A stretch of DNA of 64,000 nt, taken from Streptantibioticus_C sp963761325. Its GTDB lineage: Bacteria > Actinomycetota > Actinomycetes > Streptomycetales > Streptomycetaceae. The notes beneath the pieces were generated by a model, which made no database searches, was not told where the DNA came from, and worked only from the letters and a program-made list of their open reading frames with translations. The stretch is taken from contig CAVXGZ010000003.1 of the NCBI GenBank assembly GCA_963761325.1, positions 895,846 to 959,845 of the forward strand, given 5' to 3'. This document shows, in pieces, positions 45,227 through 54,461 of this stretch. The position numbers and the translations under genes were made by a program. Positions within the stretch are counted from its first letter, which is position 1, and each line of letters begins with the position of its first letter.

Positions 45227-45850
45227 ATGTCTGGAGAGCTGGTGCCCGACCGCCGCGACATGCGCGCGTCCCACGACGACCGCGACCAGGTGGTGGAACG
45301 GCTGCGGGTGGCCGCCGGCGACGGGCGGCTGACCGCCGAGGAGTTGGACGAACGCCTCGAAGCCGCGCTGACCGCCCGCACCTACGGCGAGTTGGAACGC
45401 CTGGTGGTCGACCTGCCCGCCGCCTCGGGCGGCGCCGCGCTCGCCGCTCCGGGCGCTCTGCCCGCCGTGCCGGTCAAGGAGGTCGTCCAACTCCGCTCCC
45501 GCAACGGGAACATCCGGCGGATCGGTCCGTGGTCGGTGCCGCGCCGGCTGGACGTCGAGGTCCGCAACGGCAACGTGCTGCTCGACCTCACCCAGGCCGT
45601 CGTCACCCACCCCACCCTCGGGGTCACCATCGCCCTGCGCAGCGGAAACCTGACGCTCGTCGTCCCGCCCGGCGTCTCGGTCGACGTCGACAACCTCTCG
45701 GTGCGCAGCGGCAACATCCGCCAGCGCGTCCACCACGATCCGGCCACCGCGCCGACCCTGCTCGTCAACGTCTCCGGCCAGATCCGCAGCGGCAACGTCA
45801 CGGTGCGCGGGCCGCGCCGCGGGTTCTGGGCACGGCTGCGCCGGCGCTGA
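45227..45850 (+). CDS. DUF1707 domain protein with beta-helical C-terminus
   Basis: The 207-residue protein has a DUF1707 domain at ~10-62 (MRASHDDRDQVVERLRVAAGDGRLTAEELDERL-type). This actinobacterial N-terminal domain is common on membrane or regulatory proteins. The rest contains repeated SGN/NGN-type strands (RSRNGNIRR, VEVRNGNVLL, LRSGNLTLV, VRSGNIRQR, QIRSGNVTV), suggesting an adhesin-like stacked sheet. TAAAGT ends seven bases before the ATG, so a leaderless start is likely. Confidence 0.82.
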   Translation: MSGELVPDRRDMRASHDDRDQVVERLRVAAGDGRLTAEELDERLEAALTARTYGELERLVVDLPAASGGAALAAPGALPAVPVKEVVQLRSRNGNIRRIGPWSVPRRLDVEVRNGNVLLDLTQAVVTHPTLGVTIALRSGNLTLVVPPGVSVDVDNLSVRSGNIRQRVHHDPATAPTLLVNVSGQIRSGNVTVRGPRRGFWARLRRR

Positions 45851-45989
45851 CCGGCGCGCACCCCGCGCAGCCGGCCGGTCACCCTCGGTGGGATCGGCGG
45901 TCCGCGCGGGGCCAGGCGGCCGCCGGGAGGCGAGTGTCAGTGGTGGATGCGACGCTGATTCCGTAACGGGATCTGCGAAGGGAACCGCC

Positions 45990-46790
45990 ATGATCACCAC
46001 GGACTTCGTGCACGGCTCGCCGTGCTGGATCGACCTGGGCGCCCCCGACATCGACACGGCAGCCGCGTTCTACACCGCCGTCTTCGGCTGGGAGTTCGAG
46101 TCGTACGGAGACGGTCCCGTGGAGTACGGCACGTTCAAGCTGGGCGGCAAGGTGGTCGCCGCGGTCGGCAGGTTGACCGAGGAGGGGGCCCGGTCCGCCT
46201 GGATGATCTACTTCACCACGCCCGACGCCGACGCCGCCGCGGAGTCCGCCGTCCGGCTCGGCGGCACGGTCCGCGCGGCCCCGACGGACGCCGAGGACAT
46301 GGGACGCATGGCGCAGCTCACCGATCCGCAGGGCGGCCAGTTCGCGGTCTGGCAGCCCGGCAAGACGCCCGGTTTCGAAGTCGCCGACGAGCCGGGCGCG
46401 CTGTGCTGGACGGAGCTGTACACCACGGACGCGGCCGGCGCGCGGTCGTTCTACGGCGACCTGTTCGGCTGGAGCACCGAGGACATGCCGCTGCCCGGCA
46501 CCCCCTCGGGGACGTACTCGATCGTCACCCCGGCCGGCGGCGACCAGGAGCGGATGCACGGCGGCATCATGCAGCTCGCCGCCGAACACCTCGCCCTCAC
46601 CCAGGGCAGGCCCTACTGGCACCCGGTCTTCGCGGTCGCCGACACCGACGCCGCCGTGGCCGCCGCCGGCCGGAACGGCGGCACCATACAGATGGGTCCG
46701 CAGGACGCGCAGGGCGTGGGCCGGCTCGCCGTCTGCCTCGACCCCTCCGGCGCCGACTTCGTCGTCCTCACCCCCGCCCAGCAGGGCTGA
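45990..46790 (+). CDS. VOC family protein (two glyoxalase-like domains)
   Basis: The 266-residue protein has two vicinal-oxygen-chelate domains, at ~8-122 and ~135-262. Each begins with a CW-D/E segment (PCWIDLGAPDIDTAAAFYTAVFGWEF; LCWTELYTTDAAGARSFYGDLFGW). It resembles the CFP30B/27-kDa antigen group, and metal-site residues are only partly conserved, so enzymatic activity is uncertain. A GAAGGGAA ribosome site precedes the ATG. Confidence 0.85.
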   Translation: MITTDFVHGSPCWIDLGAPDIDTAAAFYTAVFGWEFESYGDGPVEYGTFKLGGKVVAAVGRLTEEGARSAWMIYFTTPDADAAAESAVRLGGTVRAAPTDAEDMGRMAQLTDPQGGQFAVWQPGKTPGFEVADEPGALCWTELYTTDAAGARSFYGDLFGWSTEDMPLPGTPSGTYSIVTPAGGDQERMHGGIMQLAAEHLALTQGRPYWHPVFAVADTDAAVAAAGRNGGTIQMGPQDAQGVGRLAVCLDPSGADFVVLTPAQQG

Positions 46791-46853
46791 CCAGCACCGC
46801 GACCCGCGCTCACACTGGACAGAACCGGCCGCGGTGGTACACGCTCCTCCACC

Positions 46854-47663
46854 ATGACCGCCGATCCCGGCGCCGCCGCGCGCCCGCTCCTGTTCGAAGC
46901 GATCCACGCCGTGGCCGAGGAGATCGCCGCCCTGCTGCGGTCGGGTCCGGACGCCTCGGTGCGCATACCCGGCGCCGAGTGGACGGTCGCGGAGGCCGCG
47001 GCGCACCTCGCCATGGCCAACGAGCTGATGGCCGACCTCGGCGCGGGCCGGGACCGCCCCTACGGCGACGGCACGCCGCAGCTGCTCGCCGACGCCAACG
47101 CCGCCTCGCTCGCCGCGTTCCCGGAGCGCGATCCGGCGGTGCTGGCCGACGGCATCGTCCGGCACGCGCGGGCGTTCACCGCCGCGGCCGGCCCGCGGTC
47201 CGGCACCGAGCCGGTGGTGACCCCGCTCGGCCCGATGGACCTCGACACCCTCGGCTCGTACCTGCTGACGCACATGCTGGGCCACGGCTACGACATCGCC
47301 GTGGCGCAACGCCGCCGCCACATGATCACCCGCGACCGCGTCACGCTCTGCCTGCCGTTCCTGATGACCGCCATGCCGCGGGTGGTCAACCCGGCCACCG
47401 CCGCCGGCCACAGCGCCTGCTACCTGCTGCGGGTGCGCGGCGGCGCCCGGTTCGCGGTCACGTTCAGCGACGGCGCCGCCAGTGTCTCGGCCGAGCCGCC
47501 GCGCCGTCCGGACTGCACGATCCTGTCCGAGCCGGTCACCTTCTTCCTCATCGCCCTCGGCCGCCGCGGCGCCGTCTCGGCCCTCACCCGCACCCACATC
47601 CAGTCCTGGGGACGCAAGCCCTGGCTCGCCCCGCGCTTCCCCGCGCTGTTCACCGCCCCGTAG
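46854..47663 (+). CDS. maleylpyruvate-isomerase N-terminal/SCP2-like protein
   Basis: The 269-residue protein has a DinB-like N-terminal domain (IPGAEWTVAEAAAHLAMANE, THMLGHGYDIAVAQ) and a C-terminal SCP2-like domain with RFAVTFSDGAAS. Similar actinobacterial proteins are annotated as mycothiol-dependent isomerase-like. The substrate is unknown. Its end overlaps the converging CYTH gene by 14 bp. Confidence 0.72.
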   Translation: MTADPGAAARPLLFEAIHAVAEEIAALLRSGPDASVRIPGAEWTVAEAAAHLAMANELMADLGAGRDRPYGDGTPQLLADANAASLAAFPERDPAVLADGIVRHARAFTAAAGPRSGTEPVVTPLGPMDLDTLGSYLLTHMLGHGYDIAVAQRRRHMITRDRVTLCLPFLMTAMPRVVNPATAAGHSACYLLRVRGGARFAVTFSDGAASVSAEPPRRPDCTILSEPVTFFLIALGRRGAVSALTRTHIQSWGRKPWLAPRFPALFTAP

Positions 47664-48261
47664 CCGGCGGGCGGCCTGCCGGGCGCTCCGCGTCGATGCC
47701 GAACTCGGCGAGCCAGCCGAGCAGTTCGGGCCGGGAGGCGCGGACCAGCCGGCCGCCGGTGAAGCGCGGATCGTCGGTGACCTCGGCGACGGCGTACCCG
47801 GGCGGGGTGAACGACCGGGCCTCGGCCTCCGTGTCGAACTCGGCCTCCGCGAGCACCAGTCCGTGCAGCGGCGGGTCGAACACGTCGACGCCCAGCGGCG
47901 GACGGCTCAGCCGGGTCTTGGACAGCACCGCGGCGGGCAGCCCGGCGAGCAGGTCGTACTCCGCGCGGGACAGGTAGAGGTTGGTGATCAGCCCCTGGAC
48001 CGGCCCCGGCCGGCCGGCGGGCAGCTTCTGGGTGAGCTTGTACGCGACGCTGCCGCCGTCCGGCCGGGAGACGCACCGCAGGCGCAGCCGGGTCCCGGTC
48101 AGGTACCGGTCGGCGATCCGGCGGGAGCCGGCGGGGCCGGCGGGCGCGCGGCCGGACGCGGGCGGCGGTCCGGCCAGGAGGAACCGCCGCTCGCACTCCA
48201 CGCGGGCGTACTTCGCTGCGCGCGGCGGCTGGTGCGGGGTCGCTTGCGAGGGGGTCGTCAT
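47650..48261 (-). CDS. CYTH domain (triphosphate tunnel) protein
   Basis: The 203-residue protein contains the ExEx(K/R) tunnel signature as VECERRFLL near residue 20. Alternating basic/acidic strands follow (RIADRYLTGTRLRLRCV, YKLTQKL, VDVFDPPLHGLVLAEAEFD). These line the metal-triphosphate tunnel in the family. Likely activities are triphosphatase or thiamine-triphosphatase, not decided here. The start at 48261 or 48270 is uncertain. Confidence 0.78.
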   Translation of the reverse strand: MTTPSQATPHQPPRAAKYARVECERRFLLAGPPPASGRAPAGPAGSRRIADRYLTGTRLRLRCVSRPDGGSVAYKLTQKLPAGRPGPVQGLITNLYLSRAEYDLLAGLPAAVLSKTRLSRPPLGVDVFDPPLHGLVLAEAEFDTEAEARSFTPPGYAVAEVTDDPRFTGGRLVRASRPELLGWLAEFGIDAERPAGRPPATGR

Positions 48262-48301
48262 GCGCCCCATCGAAGCAGGCGGTTCCTCCTGGCCGGGTGG
48301 G

Positions 48302-49843
48302 TCAGCGGCGGTGGGCCGGGGCGTAGAAGGTGACGGTGGCGGAGTAGGGGGCGAGGGTGGCGGGGGCCGGGCCCCAGGTGGTGGCGGCGTCGGTCATGCC
48401 CTGCCGCCAGGTGAGGGTGCGGGTGGCGCGGTAGCCGGCGGGCACGGTGAGGTGGACGTTCTGCGCCTGCTGCGGGTCCTTGTTGACCAGGACGACGGCG
48501 AGCGTGCCGTCGGAGCGCCGGATCGCGTGGGCGCCGAGCGTGCTGCTGCCGGACGTGGTGGCCAGCAGGCTGCCGCCGCCGCCCAGCGCCGAGGTCAGCA
48601 TCCGCATCGTGTAGTAGGGGGCGAACGGTGTGCCGACCGCCGGTTCGCAGCTCTGGCCGCTCGGTGTGCCGGCCGGGCAGGTGCCGGACGAGAGCAGGCC
48701 CAGGTCGCCCCAGCTGCCGTCGGTCCCGGCGCGGGGTATGTCGTACAGGCCCCACCAGTCGATGCTGGAGACGCCGTTGTCGAGCAGCGCGAGGTTGTCG
48801 TCGAGCAGGAAGAGCGCGCCGACCGGGCCGTCCTGCTGCTGCCGGGCGATGGTGGCCGAGTTGGTCTCGCCGGCCACGATGGAGATGTGCTGCCGCCGGC
48901 CGGAGACGCTGTCGAGCTCCGCGCGCAGCGAGGCCATCGCGGGCGCGACGTGCGAGGTGTCGGCCAGCACGCCGGCGTCGCTGGAGACGCCGCCGACCGC
49001 CGCGTTGTACCAGTGCACGTCCACGAAGTCGATCGAGTCGGCGAGCCCCGGGGCGCTCAGCACGGTGTCGTCCCACGCCTTCATGCCGGCGTCCAGGCCG
49101 CCGGCGGCGAGGTTCGCCGGGTCGTACGGGTACAGCTCGATCCCGATCTTGATGCGGGGGTCGACGGCCTTCATCGCCTTGACGTAGTCGAGCGTGTTGC
49201 GGGCGTAGGCGGACGGCGACTTGTCGGTGTGCGCGTCCGGTTCGAGCGGCAGGTTGAAGCCGGGCAGCGAGACCGAGCCGTTGAACCAGACCTCCTCGCC
49301 GATCACCCAGTCGCGTACGTCGTAGTGGTGCACGACGTTGGCGTAGCGCACCCAGGCCGCGGCTTCGGCGGGGTCGCCGGGCTTGGGGTCGGCGGGCGTG
49401 CTCGGGTGGGCCGCGGTGTCGGTCGGCCCGGTCCCGTAGTTGACGTGCACCAGCATCCCCGCGTGCGAGGCGATCGCGGTGTGCGCGAACTGGTCGAAGC
49501 TGTACTGCGGCACCTGGTCCTGGTAGCCGCCGTTCTGCTCGCCCAACGGGTCAGGGCTGAGCCAGCCGCCGTTCTCGAAGTGGTAGAGGTCGCTGGGGCC
49601 CCCGGCGTTGAACTCCAGGGTCCGCAGCCCCGCGCCCCTGATGAGCGCCGGTGTCTGACTTCGCGTCAGATCACCGTTGTAGAAAGGCGTGTTGACGCCG
49701 ATCGCGGAGCCGGAAACGGTGTTGACGACCCGGCTGCCGACCGTGACGTCCGTGCCCGACGGCGCGGCCGCCGCAACGGCCGGCAGGACCGCCGCCGCGA
49801 CGGCGGCCGCGGCTACGGCCAGAGCTGTGAAGCGTTTCGACAT
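48302..49843 (-). CDS. secreted glycoside hydrolase (arabinofuranosidase-like clan A)
   Basis: The 513-residue protein begins with a Sec signal peptide (MSKRFTALAVAAAAVAAAVL..., cleavage near residue 27 after AAA). The TIM-barrel region carries a candidate acid/base Glu in VIGEEVWFNGS (~residue 165) and a candidate nucleophile in SIVAGETNSAT (~residue 315), the spacing expected for clan GH-A enzymes. A C-terminal beta domain follows. It probably attacks a plant polysaccharide such as arabinan or xylan. Exact family not assigned. GAGAGGACC precedes the ATG. Confidence 0.78.
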   Translation of the reverse strand: MSKRFTALAVAAAAVAAAVLPAVAAAAPSGTDVTVGSRVVNTVSGSAIGVNTPFYNGDLTRSQTPALIRGAGLRTLEFNAGGPSDLYHFENGGWLSPDPLGEQNGGYQDQVPQYSFDQFAHTAIASHAGMLVHVNYGTGPTDTAAHPSTPADPKPGDPAEAAAWVRYANVVHHYDVRDWVIGEEVWFNGSVSLPGFNLPLEPDAHTDKSPSAYARNTLDYVKAMKAVDPRIKIGIELYPYDPANLAAGGLDAGMKAWDDTVLSAPGLADSIDFVDVHWYNAAVGGVSSDAGVLADTSHVAPAMASLRAELDSVSGRRQHISIVAGETNSATIARQQQDGPVGALFLLDDNLALLDNGVSSIDWWGLYDIPRAGTDGSWGDLGLLSSGTCPAGTPSGQSCEPAVGTPFAPYYTMRMLTSALGGGGSLLATTSGSSTLGAHAIRRSDGTLAVVLVNKDPQQAQNVHLTVPAGYRATRTLTWRQGMTDAATTWGPAPATLAPYSATVTFYAPAHRR

Positions 49844-49904
49844 TGCTTGCGGTCCTCTCGGCTGATCGCTGACTACCGGCACCATGTCGGACCCCGCTTG
49901 GGTC

Positions 49905-49923
49905 CTGGCAGAATCCCTGCCAG
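49905..49923. promoter_or_regulatory. inverted repeat upstream of the secreted glycosidase
   Basis: CTGGCAG-N5-CTGCCAG is a perfect seven-base inverted repeat 62 bp upstream of the glycosidase ATG, followed by AGCGCTAGG. It sits where a sugar-responsive repressor would bind. No regulator gene is adjacent. Confidence 0.45.
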
Positions 49924-49993
49924 CGCTAGGTTTTGGCCGAGAGTCTTCGAACCCGTTCGGTCCCGGGACGCCGTGCCCGCGCCCGAACTCCGG

Positions 49994-51232
49994 CTACGGC
50001 ACGCGCCGGCGCGAGCCCCTCCCCCGCAACGCACCGGACCGCAGCCCGGCCAGACCGCCGGCGCCGACGGCGAGCGCGCACGCGGCCGCCGCCGTCCTGG
50101 CGCCCGCCGCCTGCGCGAGCCCGCCGACGAGGTTGTCGGCGACCACCAGCGCGACGCTCTGCACGAGCGTCAACAGGGCCTGGAAACGCGCCAGATGGGT
50201 GTCCGGCGCGCTGGCGAGGACGAGTGGCCCGATGTGGGTGGCGAACGTCCCCGAGCCCAGCCCGATGACGACGCCCGCGATCACCGCCTCGGCCGGGTCC
50301 GCGGCCGACGCGAGCCCCGCGATCCCCACCGCCGCGACGCACAGTCCCCCACTCGCGCCCGCCTCCAGGCGCCGCACCGGACCCCGTCGGGCGACCAGTG
50401 CCGAGAGCGCGAGGATCCCGGCGCCCTGCCCGCCCGCGACCAGCCCGGCGGCCGACGCGCCCCAGCCGTGCCCCCGCACCAGCAGCGGACCCACCAGCGA
50501 CACCACCGGCAGCAGGCTCCCGGCCGCCACCGAGGTCAGCAGCAACGCCGCCCGCAGCACCCGGTCCGCCGCCGCGATCCTCACCCCGTCCACGGCCGCG
50601 GCGAGCAGGCCCGCCTCCCGGGCGGCGGGCGCGGCGTCGAACGCCGGCCGCACCCGCACCAGCACGCCCAGCACGACGGTGAACGTCGCCGCGTCCACCA
50701 GCGCCGCACCGCTCAGGCCGGCCGCCGCCACCAGCACGGCTCCGAGCGGCGCCCCGAGCAGCGCGGCCACCTGCCGGCCGGCCTGCTGCACGGCCAGCGC
50801 CCGGGGCAGTTGGGCCCTCGCCATCAGGCGCCGCGGCATCGCTCCGGTGGCCGGCAGGTAGAACGCGTCAACGGTCCCGACCAGCGCGGCGACCACCACG
50901 AGGAACCAGGCCGGCGTCCGCCCTCCCCGGTCCGCGAACGCCACCGCCAACGTCGCCGCGAGCATCACCGCGTCGCCCGCGATCACCACCCGCCGCACCC
51001 CGACCCGGTCCCCGACCGCCCCGCCCACCAGCAACAGGACGGAACGCGGCAGGGCGATCGCGGTCAGCACCAGCGCGGCCGCCTCCCCACCGTGCGCGGC
51101 GGCCGCCCAGCCGAGCGCGAAGTACAGCGCCGCGTCCCCCAGCAGCGACACGCGGCTCCCGGCCAGCCACACGAGATACGTCCGGGGCAGCGGCGCGGCC
51201 GCATCCGGCACGGCTTCGTCGACAGTGCTCAT
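49994..51232 (-). CDS. MFS transporter
   Basis: The 412-residue protein has about 10-12 hydrophobic helices and the MFS loop motif GDRVGVRRV after the second helix. LYFALGWAAAA and GAPLGAVLVAA are typical of the exporter subgroup. The ATG at 51232 gives family length. Substrate unknown. It lies between the glycosidase and beta-lactamase genes without evident coupling. Confidence 0.85.
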   Translation of the reverse strand: MSTVDEAVPDAAAPLPRTYLVWLAGSRVSLLGDAALYFALGWAAAAHGGEAAALVLTAIALPRSVLLLVGGAVGDRVGVRRVVIAGDAVMLAATLAVAFADRGGRTPAWFLVVVAALVGTVDAFYLPATGAMPRRLMARAQLPRALAVQQAGRQVAALLGAPLGAVLVAAAGLSGAALVDAATFTVVLGVLVRVRPAFDAAPAAREAGLLAAAVDGVRIAAADRVLRAALLLTSVAAGSLLPVVSLVGPLLVRGHGWGASAAGLVAGGQGAGILALSALVARRGPVRRLEAGASGGLCVAAVGIAGLASAADPAEAVIAGVVIGLGSGTFATHIGPLVLASAPDTHLARFQALLTLVQSVALVVADNLVGGLAQAAGARTAAAACALAVGAGGLAGLRSGALRGRGSRRRVP

Positions 51233-51403
51233 GGCCGGCGACGCTAAGGAGCTCGACCGGCATGAGGGCAAGAGCGGCCGCCCCCGGCGCCGGACCCGAT
51301 CGCGGCGAATAGACCCATTGGCCCACATATAAAAGGGATCCCCGATAGCGTGGTCCGGACCGTGATCGCGCAGCCCCCGAGCCGTGAAAGCAGGTAGCAC
51401 CGC

Positions 51404-52324
51404 ATGCCCTTCGGACTGTCCGGCCCGTCCCGCCGCGCCTTGCTCGCCGCCGCGACCCTCCTCCCCCTGGCGGGCTGCGGCGACGCGAGCGGCCGTTCGG
51501 CCCCCGCGGCGTCCCCCACTCCGGGCCGCCGCACCGCCGGCTCCCCGGACAGCTCGCGGTTCGCCGCGCTGGAGCGCGAGTACGGCGCCCGTCTCGGCGT
51601 CTACGCCCTGGCCACCGGCACCGGCGTCACGGTCTCCTACCGCGCGGACGAACGCTTCGCGTTCTGCTCCACCTTCAAGCCCCTCGCCGCGGCCGCGGTC
51701 CTGCACCGCTATCCCCTCAGCCACCTGGACAAGCACGTCACCTTCACCCGGACCGACGTCGACTCCATCTCGCCGATCACCAAGAACCACATCGCGACCG
51801 GCATGACCGTCCGACAACTCTGCGACGCCGCCATCCGCTACAGCGACGGCACCGCCGGCAACCTGCTGATGCGCGACATCGGCGGCCCCGCCCAGCTCAC
51901 CGCCTACCTGCGCGAACTCGGCGACTCCACCAGCCGCATGGACGAGTACGAGCCCGAACTGAACCGGGGCACCCCGCAGGACCCCCGCGACACCACCACC
52001 CCCCGCGCCATCGCCGCCGACTACCGCGAACTCGTCCTCGGCGACGCGCTCACCGCCGACCGCCGCGCCCTGCTCGTCGACTGGCTCGAACGCAGCACCA
52101 CCGGCGGGAAACGCGTCCGCGCCGCCCTCCCCACGTCATGGCGCGTCGCCGACAAGACCGGCACCGGCGACTACGGCCGCGCCAACGACATCGCCATCGT
52201 CTGGCCGCCCCACACCGCTCCCCTCGTCCTGGCCGTCATGTCCGACCGCCCCGGCTACGGCACGCCCCCGCAGGACGCGCTGATCGCCGAAGCGACGAAG
52301 CGCATCGTGTCCGCACTCGGCTGA
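51404..52324 (+). CDS. class A beta-lactamase, lipoprotein
   Basis: The 306-residue protein has a twin-Arg-containing signal with lipobox LAGC (Cys25), so it should be membrane anchored. Active-site motifs are S89-T-F-K92 (SxxK), S147-D-G149 in place of SDN, E183-x-x-L-N187 (the Glu166 equivalent), and K251-T-G253. SDG instead of SDN is known from some actinomycete class A enzymes. It hydrolyses beta-lactams outside the membrane. A GGTCCGGACC palindrome lies at 51352-51361 upstream. Confidence 0.93.
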   Translation: MPFGLSGPSRRALLAAATLLPLAGCGDASGRSAPAASPTPGRRTAGSPDSSRFAALEREYGARLGVYALATGTGVTVSYRADERFAFCSTFKPLAAAAVLHRYPLSHLDKHVTFTRTDVDSISPITKNHIATGMTVRQLCDAAIRYSDGTAGNLLMRDIGGPAQLTAYLRELGDSTSRMDEYEPELNRGTPQDPRDTTTPRAIAADYRELVLGDALTADRRALLVDWLERSTTGGKRVRAALPTSWRVADKTGTGDYGRANDIAIVWPPHTAPLVLAVMSDRPGYGTPPQDALIAEATKRIVSALG

Positions 52325-52637
52325 TGGGGATCGGCGAAGGTCCTGCGGACAGACGTCCGGCGACGGACGACCAGCCGGCCCTCACCGGCCCGGCGGGTGA
52401 GGTAGCGGTTCGGCTGCCGGGCGGCGGTCACCCGGACCGGCAGCCACATCAGTGGATTCCGCAGCCGGGGCAACCCCGCCAAGCGGTGAATAAGACCCAT
52501 TCGAAAGCTTTCGTGCTTCAATTCCGGATTGTGCGCGCCGAATCTCTCTCGGCAGGGGGCGGGCCACCCGCGTTCCCCCGGCACCGGATCCCGGCTCCGC
52601 TCGGCGGTCGGCCCGTCAGCACGAAAGGACATGCAGG
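52325..52637. other. intergenic region before the DUF4331 gene
   Basis: About 313 bp without a credible gene. A GAAAGGAC ribosome site precedes the ATG at 52638. I see no clear promoter hexamers or inverted repeats. Confidence 0.4.
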
Positions 52638-53651
52638 ATGTCGAATCACTTCACCGGTCTCAACCTCGGCGCACCGCTCGGGGACCAACGGCTCGACCTC
52701 TGCGACCTCTACGCGTTCCAGTCCCCCGCGGACCCGGCGAGGACCGTGCTCATCCTCAACGCGAACCCGAATGCCGACGCTTTGCACCCCGACGCCGTCT
52801 ACCGTCTCAACATCGACAATGACGGCGACTTCCTCACCGACCTGGCGATCAGTTACGTGTTCTCTGCGCCGAAGGACGGCCGTCAGACGTTCAGCGTCTT
52901 CATCGCGCGGGGTGACGAGGCCCGTTCGGCCGAAGCCGTCGGGGAGAAGGTGGTCGCCGACGCCGAGGTGTCGTTCGGCACGAAGGCGAACCGCGTCGCC
53001 TCCGGCCCCTACACGTTCTTCGCCGGCAGCCGCAGCGACGCCTTCTTCTTCGACTTCGACGGGATCAAGAACCTCTTCGACACCAGCGGCGGCCGAAACT
53101 TCACCGCGCCCCATCTCGGTGGCAAGTCGCCCTGGACCGGAATGGACTCCAACACCGAAGCCAACGTGTTCTCGACGGTCGTCGAACTGCCGACGAGCGA
53201 ACTGCGCGCCAACCCGGAGATCCGCGTCTGGGGCCGTTGCAGCGTGCGCAAGGACGGCCGGCTCGTCCACGCCGACCGCGCGGGCCACCCCTCGGTCAGC
53301 AGCTTCTTCAACACCGACGAGACGAAGGAGGAGTACAACGCGAGCGAACCGGTGAACGACCGCGAGCGTTGGACCGATCAGTTCGTCCACCTCATGGGAC
53401 ACACCGGCAACTACACCCGCGAAGAGGCGATCGCGGCCATCGACGCCGACCGCGTCCTGCCCGACATGCTCGTCTTCGACCCCTCGAAGCCCGCCCGCTA
53501 TCCCAACGGCCGCGTCTTCACCGACGACGTCATCAACCACCGTCTCTCGTTCCTCTCCAAGGGCGACATCCCTCCCACCGGGCTCTCACCCCACACCGAC
53601 CTCCTGAACGAGTTCCCCTACCTGGGAAATCCCCACCCCAAGACGGCCTAG
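52638..53651 (+). CDS. DUF4331 domain protein
   Basis: The 337-residue protein reads MSNHFTGLNLGAPLGDQRLD-type with DLCDLYAFQSPADPARTVLILNANPN and LNIDNDGDFLTDLAISY. These and a later FFFDFDGIKNLFD define the DUF4331 family. Asp-rich segments suggest cation binding. No signal peptide is visible. The product is of unknown function and the gene is a single-gene unit. Confidence 0.87.
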   Translation: MSNHFTGLNLGAPLGDQRLDLCDLYAFQSPADPARTVLILNANPNADALHPDAVYRLNIDNDGDFLTDLAISYVFSAPKDGRQTFSVFIARGDEARSAEAVGEKVVADAEVSFGTKANRVASGPYTFFAGSRSDAFFFDFDGIKNLFDTSGGRNFTAPHLGGKSPWTGMDSNTEANVFSTVVELPTSELRANPEIRVWGRCSVRKDGRLVHADRAGHPSVSSFFNTDETKEEYNASEPVNDRERWTDQFVHLMGHTGNYTREEAIAAIDADRVLPDMLVFDPSKPARYPNGRVFTDDVINHRLSFLSKGDIPPTGLSPHTDLLNEFPYLGNPHPKTA

Positions 53652-53663
53652 CGTCCCCTGGCG

Positions 53664-53923
53664 TCATTCCCCGGCGGTGCCCGGGGCGGTTCGACGAAAT
53701 CTCCAGCGGAACCAGAACTCCCCGATCCCACCGACAATCCACCACCACAACCGGTCCCACTTCCGGCTCCCGGCCCACGCCTTCACGAAGGCTTCCTGCT
53801 CGTCGAGAGTGCCGACGTCCTCAACAAGAACCGCCAGCGGATGCGTTCACCGTCGTCCCCGAGAACATCCAGCGAGATCCGCTCGTCCACGGCCGCCCTC
53901 CCCCACACCGGACACCACGTCAC
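53664..53923 (-). pseudogene. frameshifted small gene
   Basis: On the minus strand one frame reads CPVWGRAAVDERISLDV, then DGERIRWRFL. After about 53,820 the continuation is in another frame: EDVGTLDEQEAFVKAWAG, then WDRLWWWIVGGIGEFWFRW, with a stop at 53664. The two halves read as one ~85-residue protein with a membrane-like Trp-rich helix and a one-base indel between 53,815 and 53,826. Family not recognised. Confidence 0.5.
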
Positions 53924-54461
53924 CGGACAATCCGGAAGGCGCGATGCTACCGACGGCGAGGCACCATGGCCGCCGTTCCGTCAAGAAGCGGAATCGGGAC
54001 CGGAACAACGAAACCCACCAGCTCAGGACACAATTTCCCACTGGAGTACTAGCTCGGAAACCGGGATCTCCCCAGACATTCCCACCGCGTCGGTCGAACC
54101 CGGCGTGGTGGTGGCACGTTTCATGGGTGTGCATCTTCGGCTTCACTCCCCAGCGATCCAGGGTCAGCCCGAAGGAGAGCGACCTGGCCTTCTCGCAGTG
54201 GGCGCGGACGTGCCGGGCTGAGCGAGCGTCGAAATCGCGCCATCAGGAGGCGCGTTGCTGGTGGTGGGCGCGTCTGTTGTCCAGGTGCCGGCCTCAGTTG
54301 GCAATCGCGAGCCCTGAGCAACTCGCATGGCGAGATCGATGCTCTGGATCCATCGACAGCATGACAGGGCTAGAATCCGCCCTCCATTGCTGATCACGAG
54401 CGACTCCCCCGCCCATGCAGGAAGGGCGGCACAACACCACGTCAGTCGATCCGGGGGAACG
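53924..54461 (+). other. noncoding leader of the EndoU operon
   Basis: This 540-bp stretch has lower GC and short broken frames only. TAGAAT at 54371-54376 is a good -10 candidate for the operon at 54462. A GGGGGAAC ribosome site precedes that start. I found no known element in the remainder. Confidence 0.45.
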
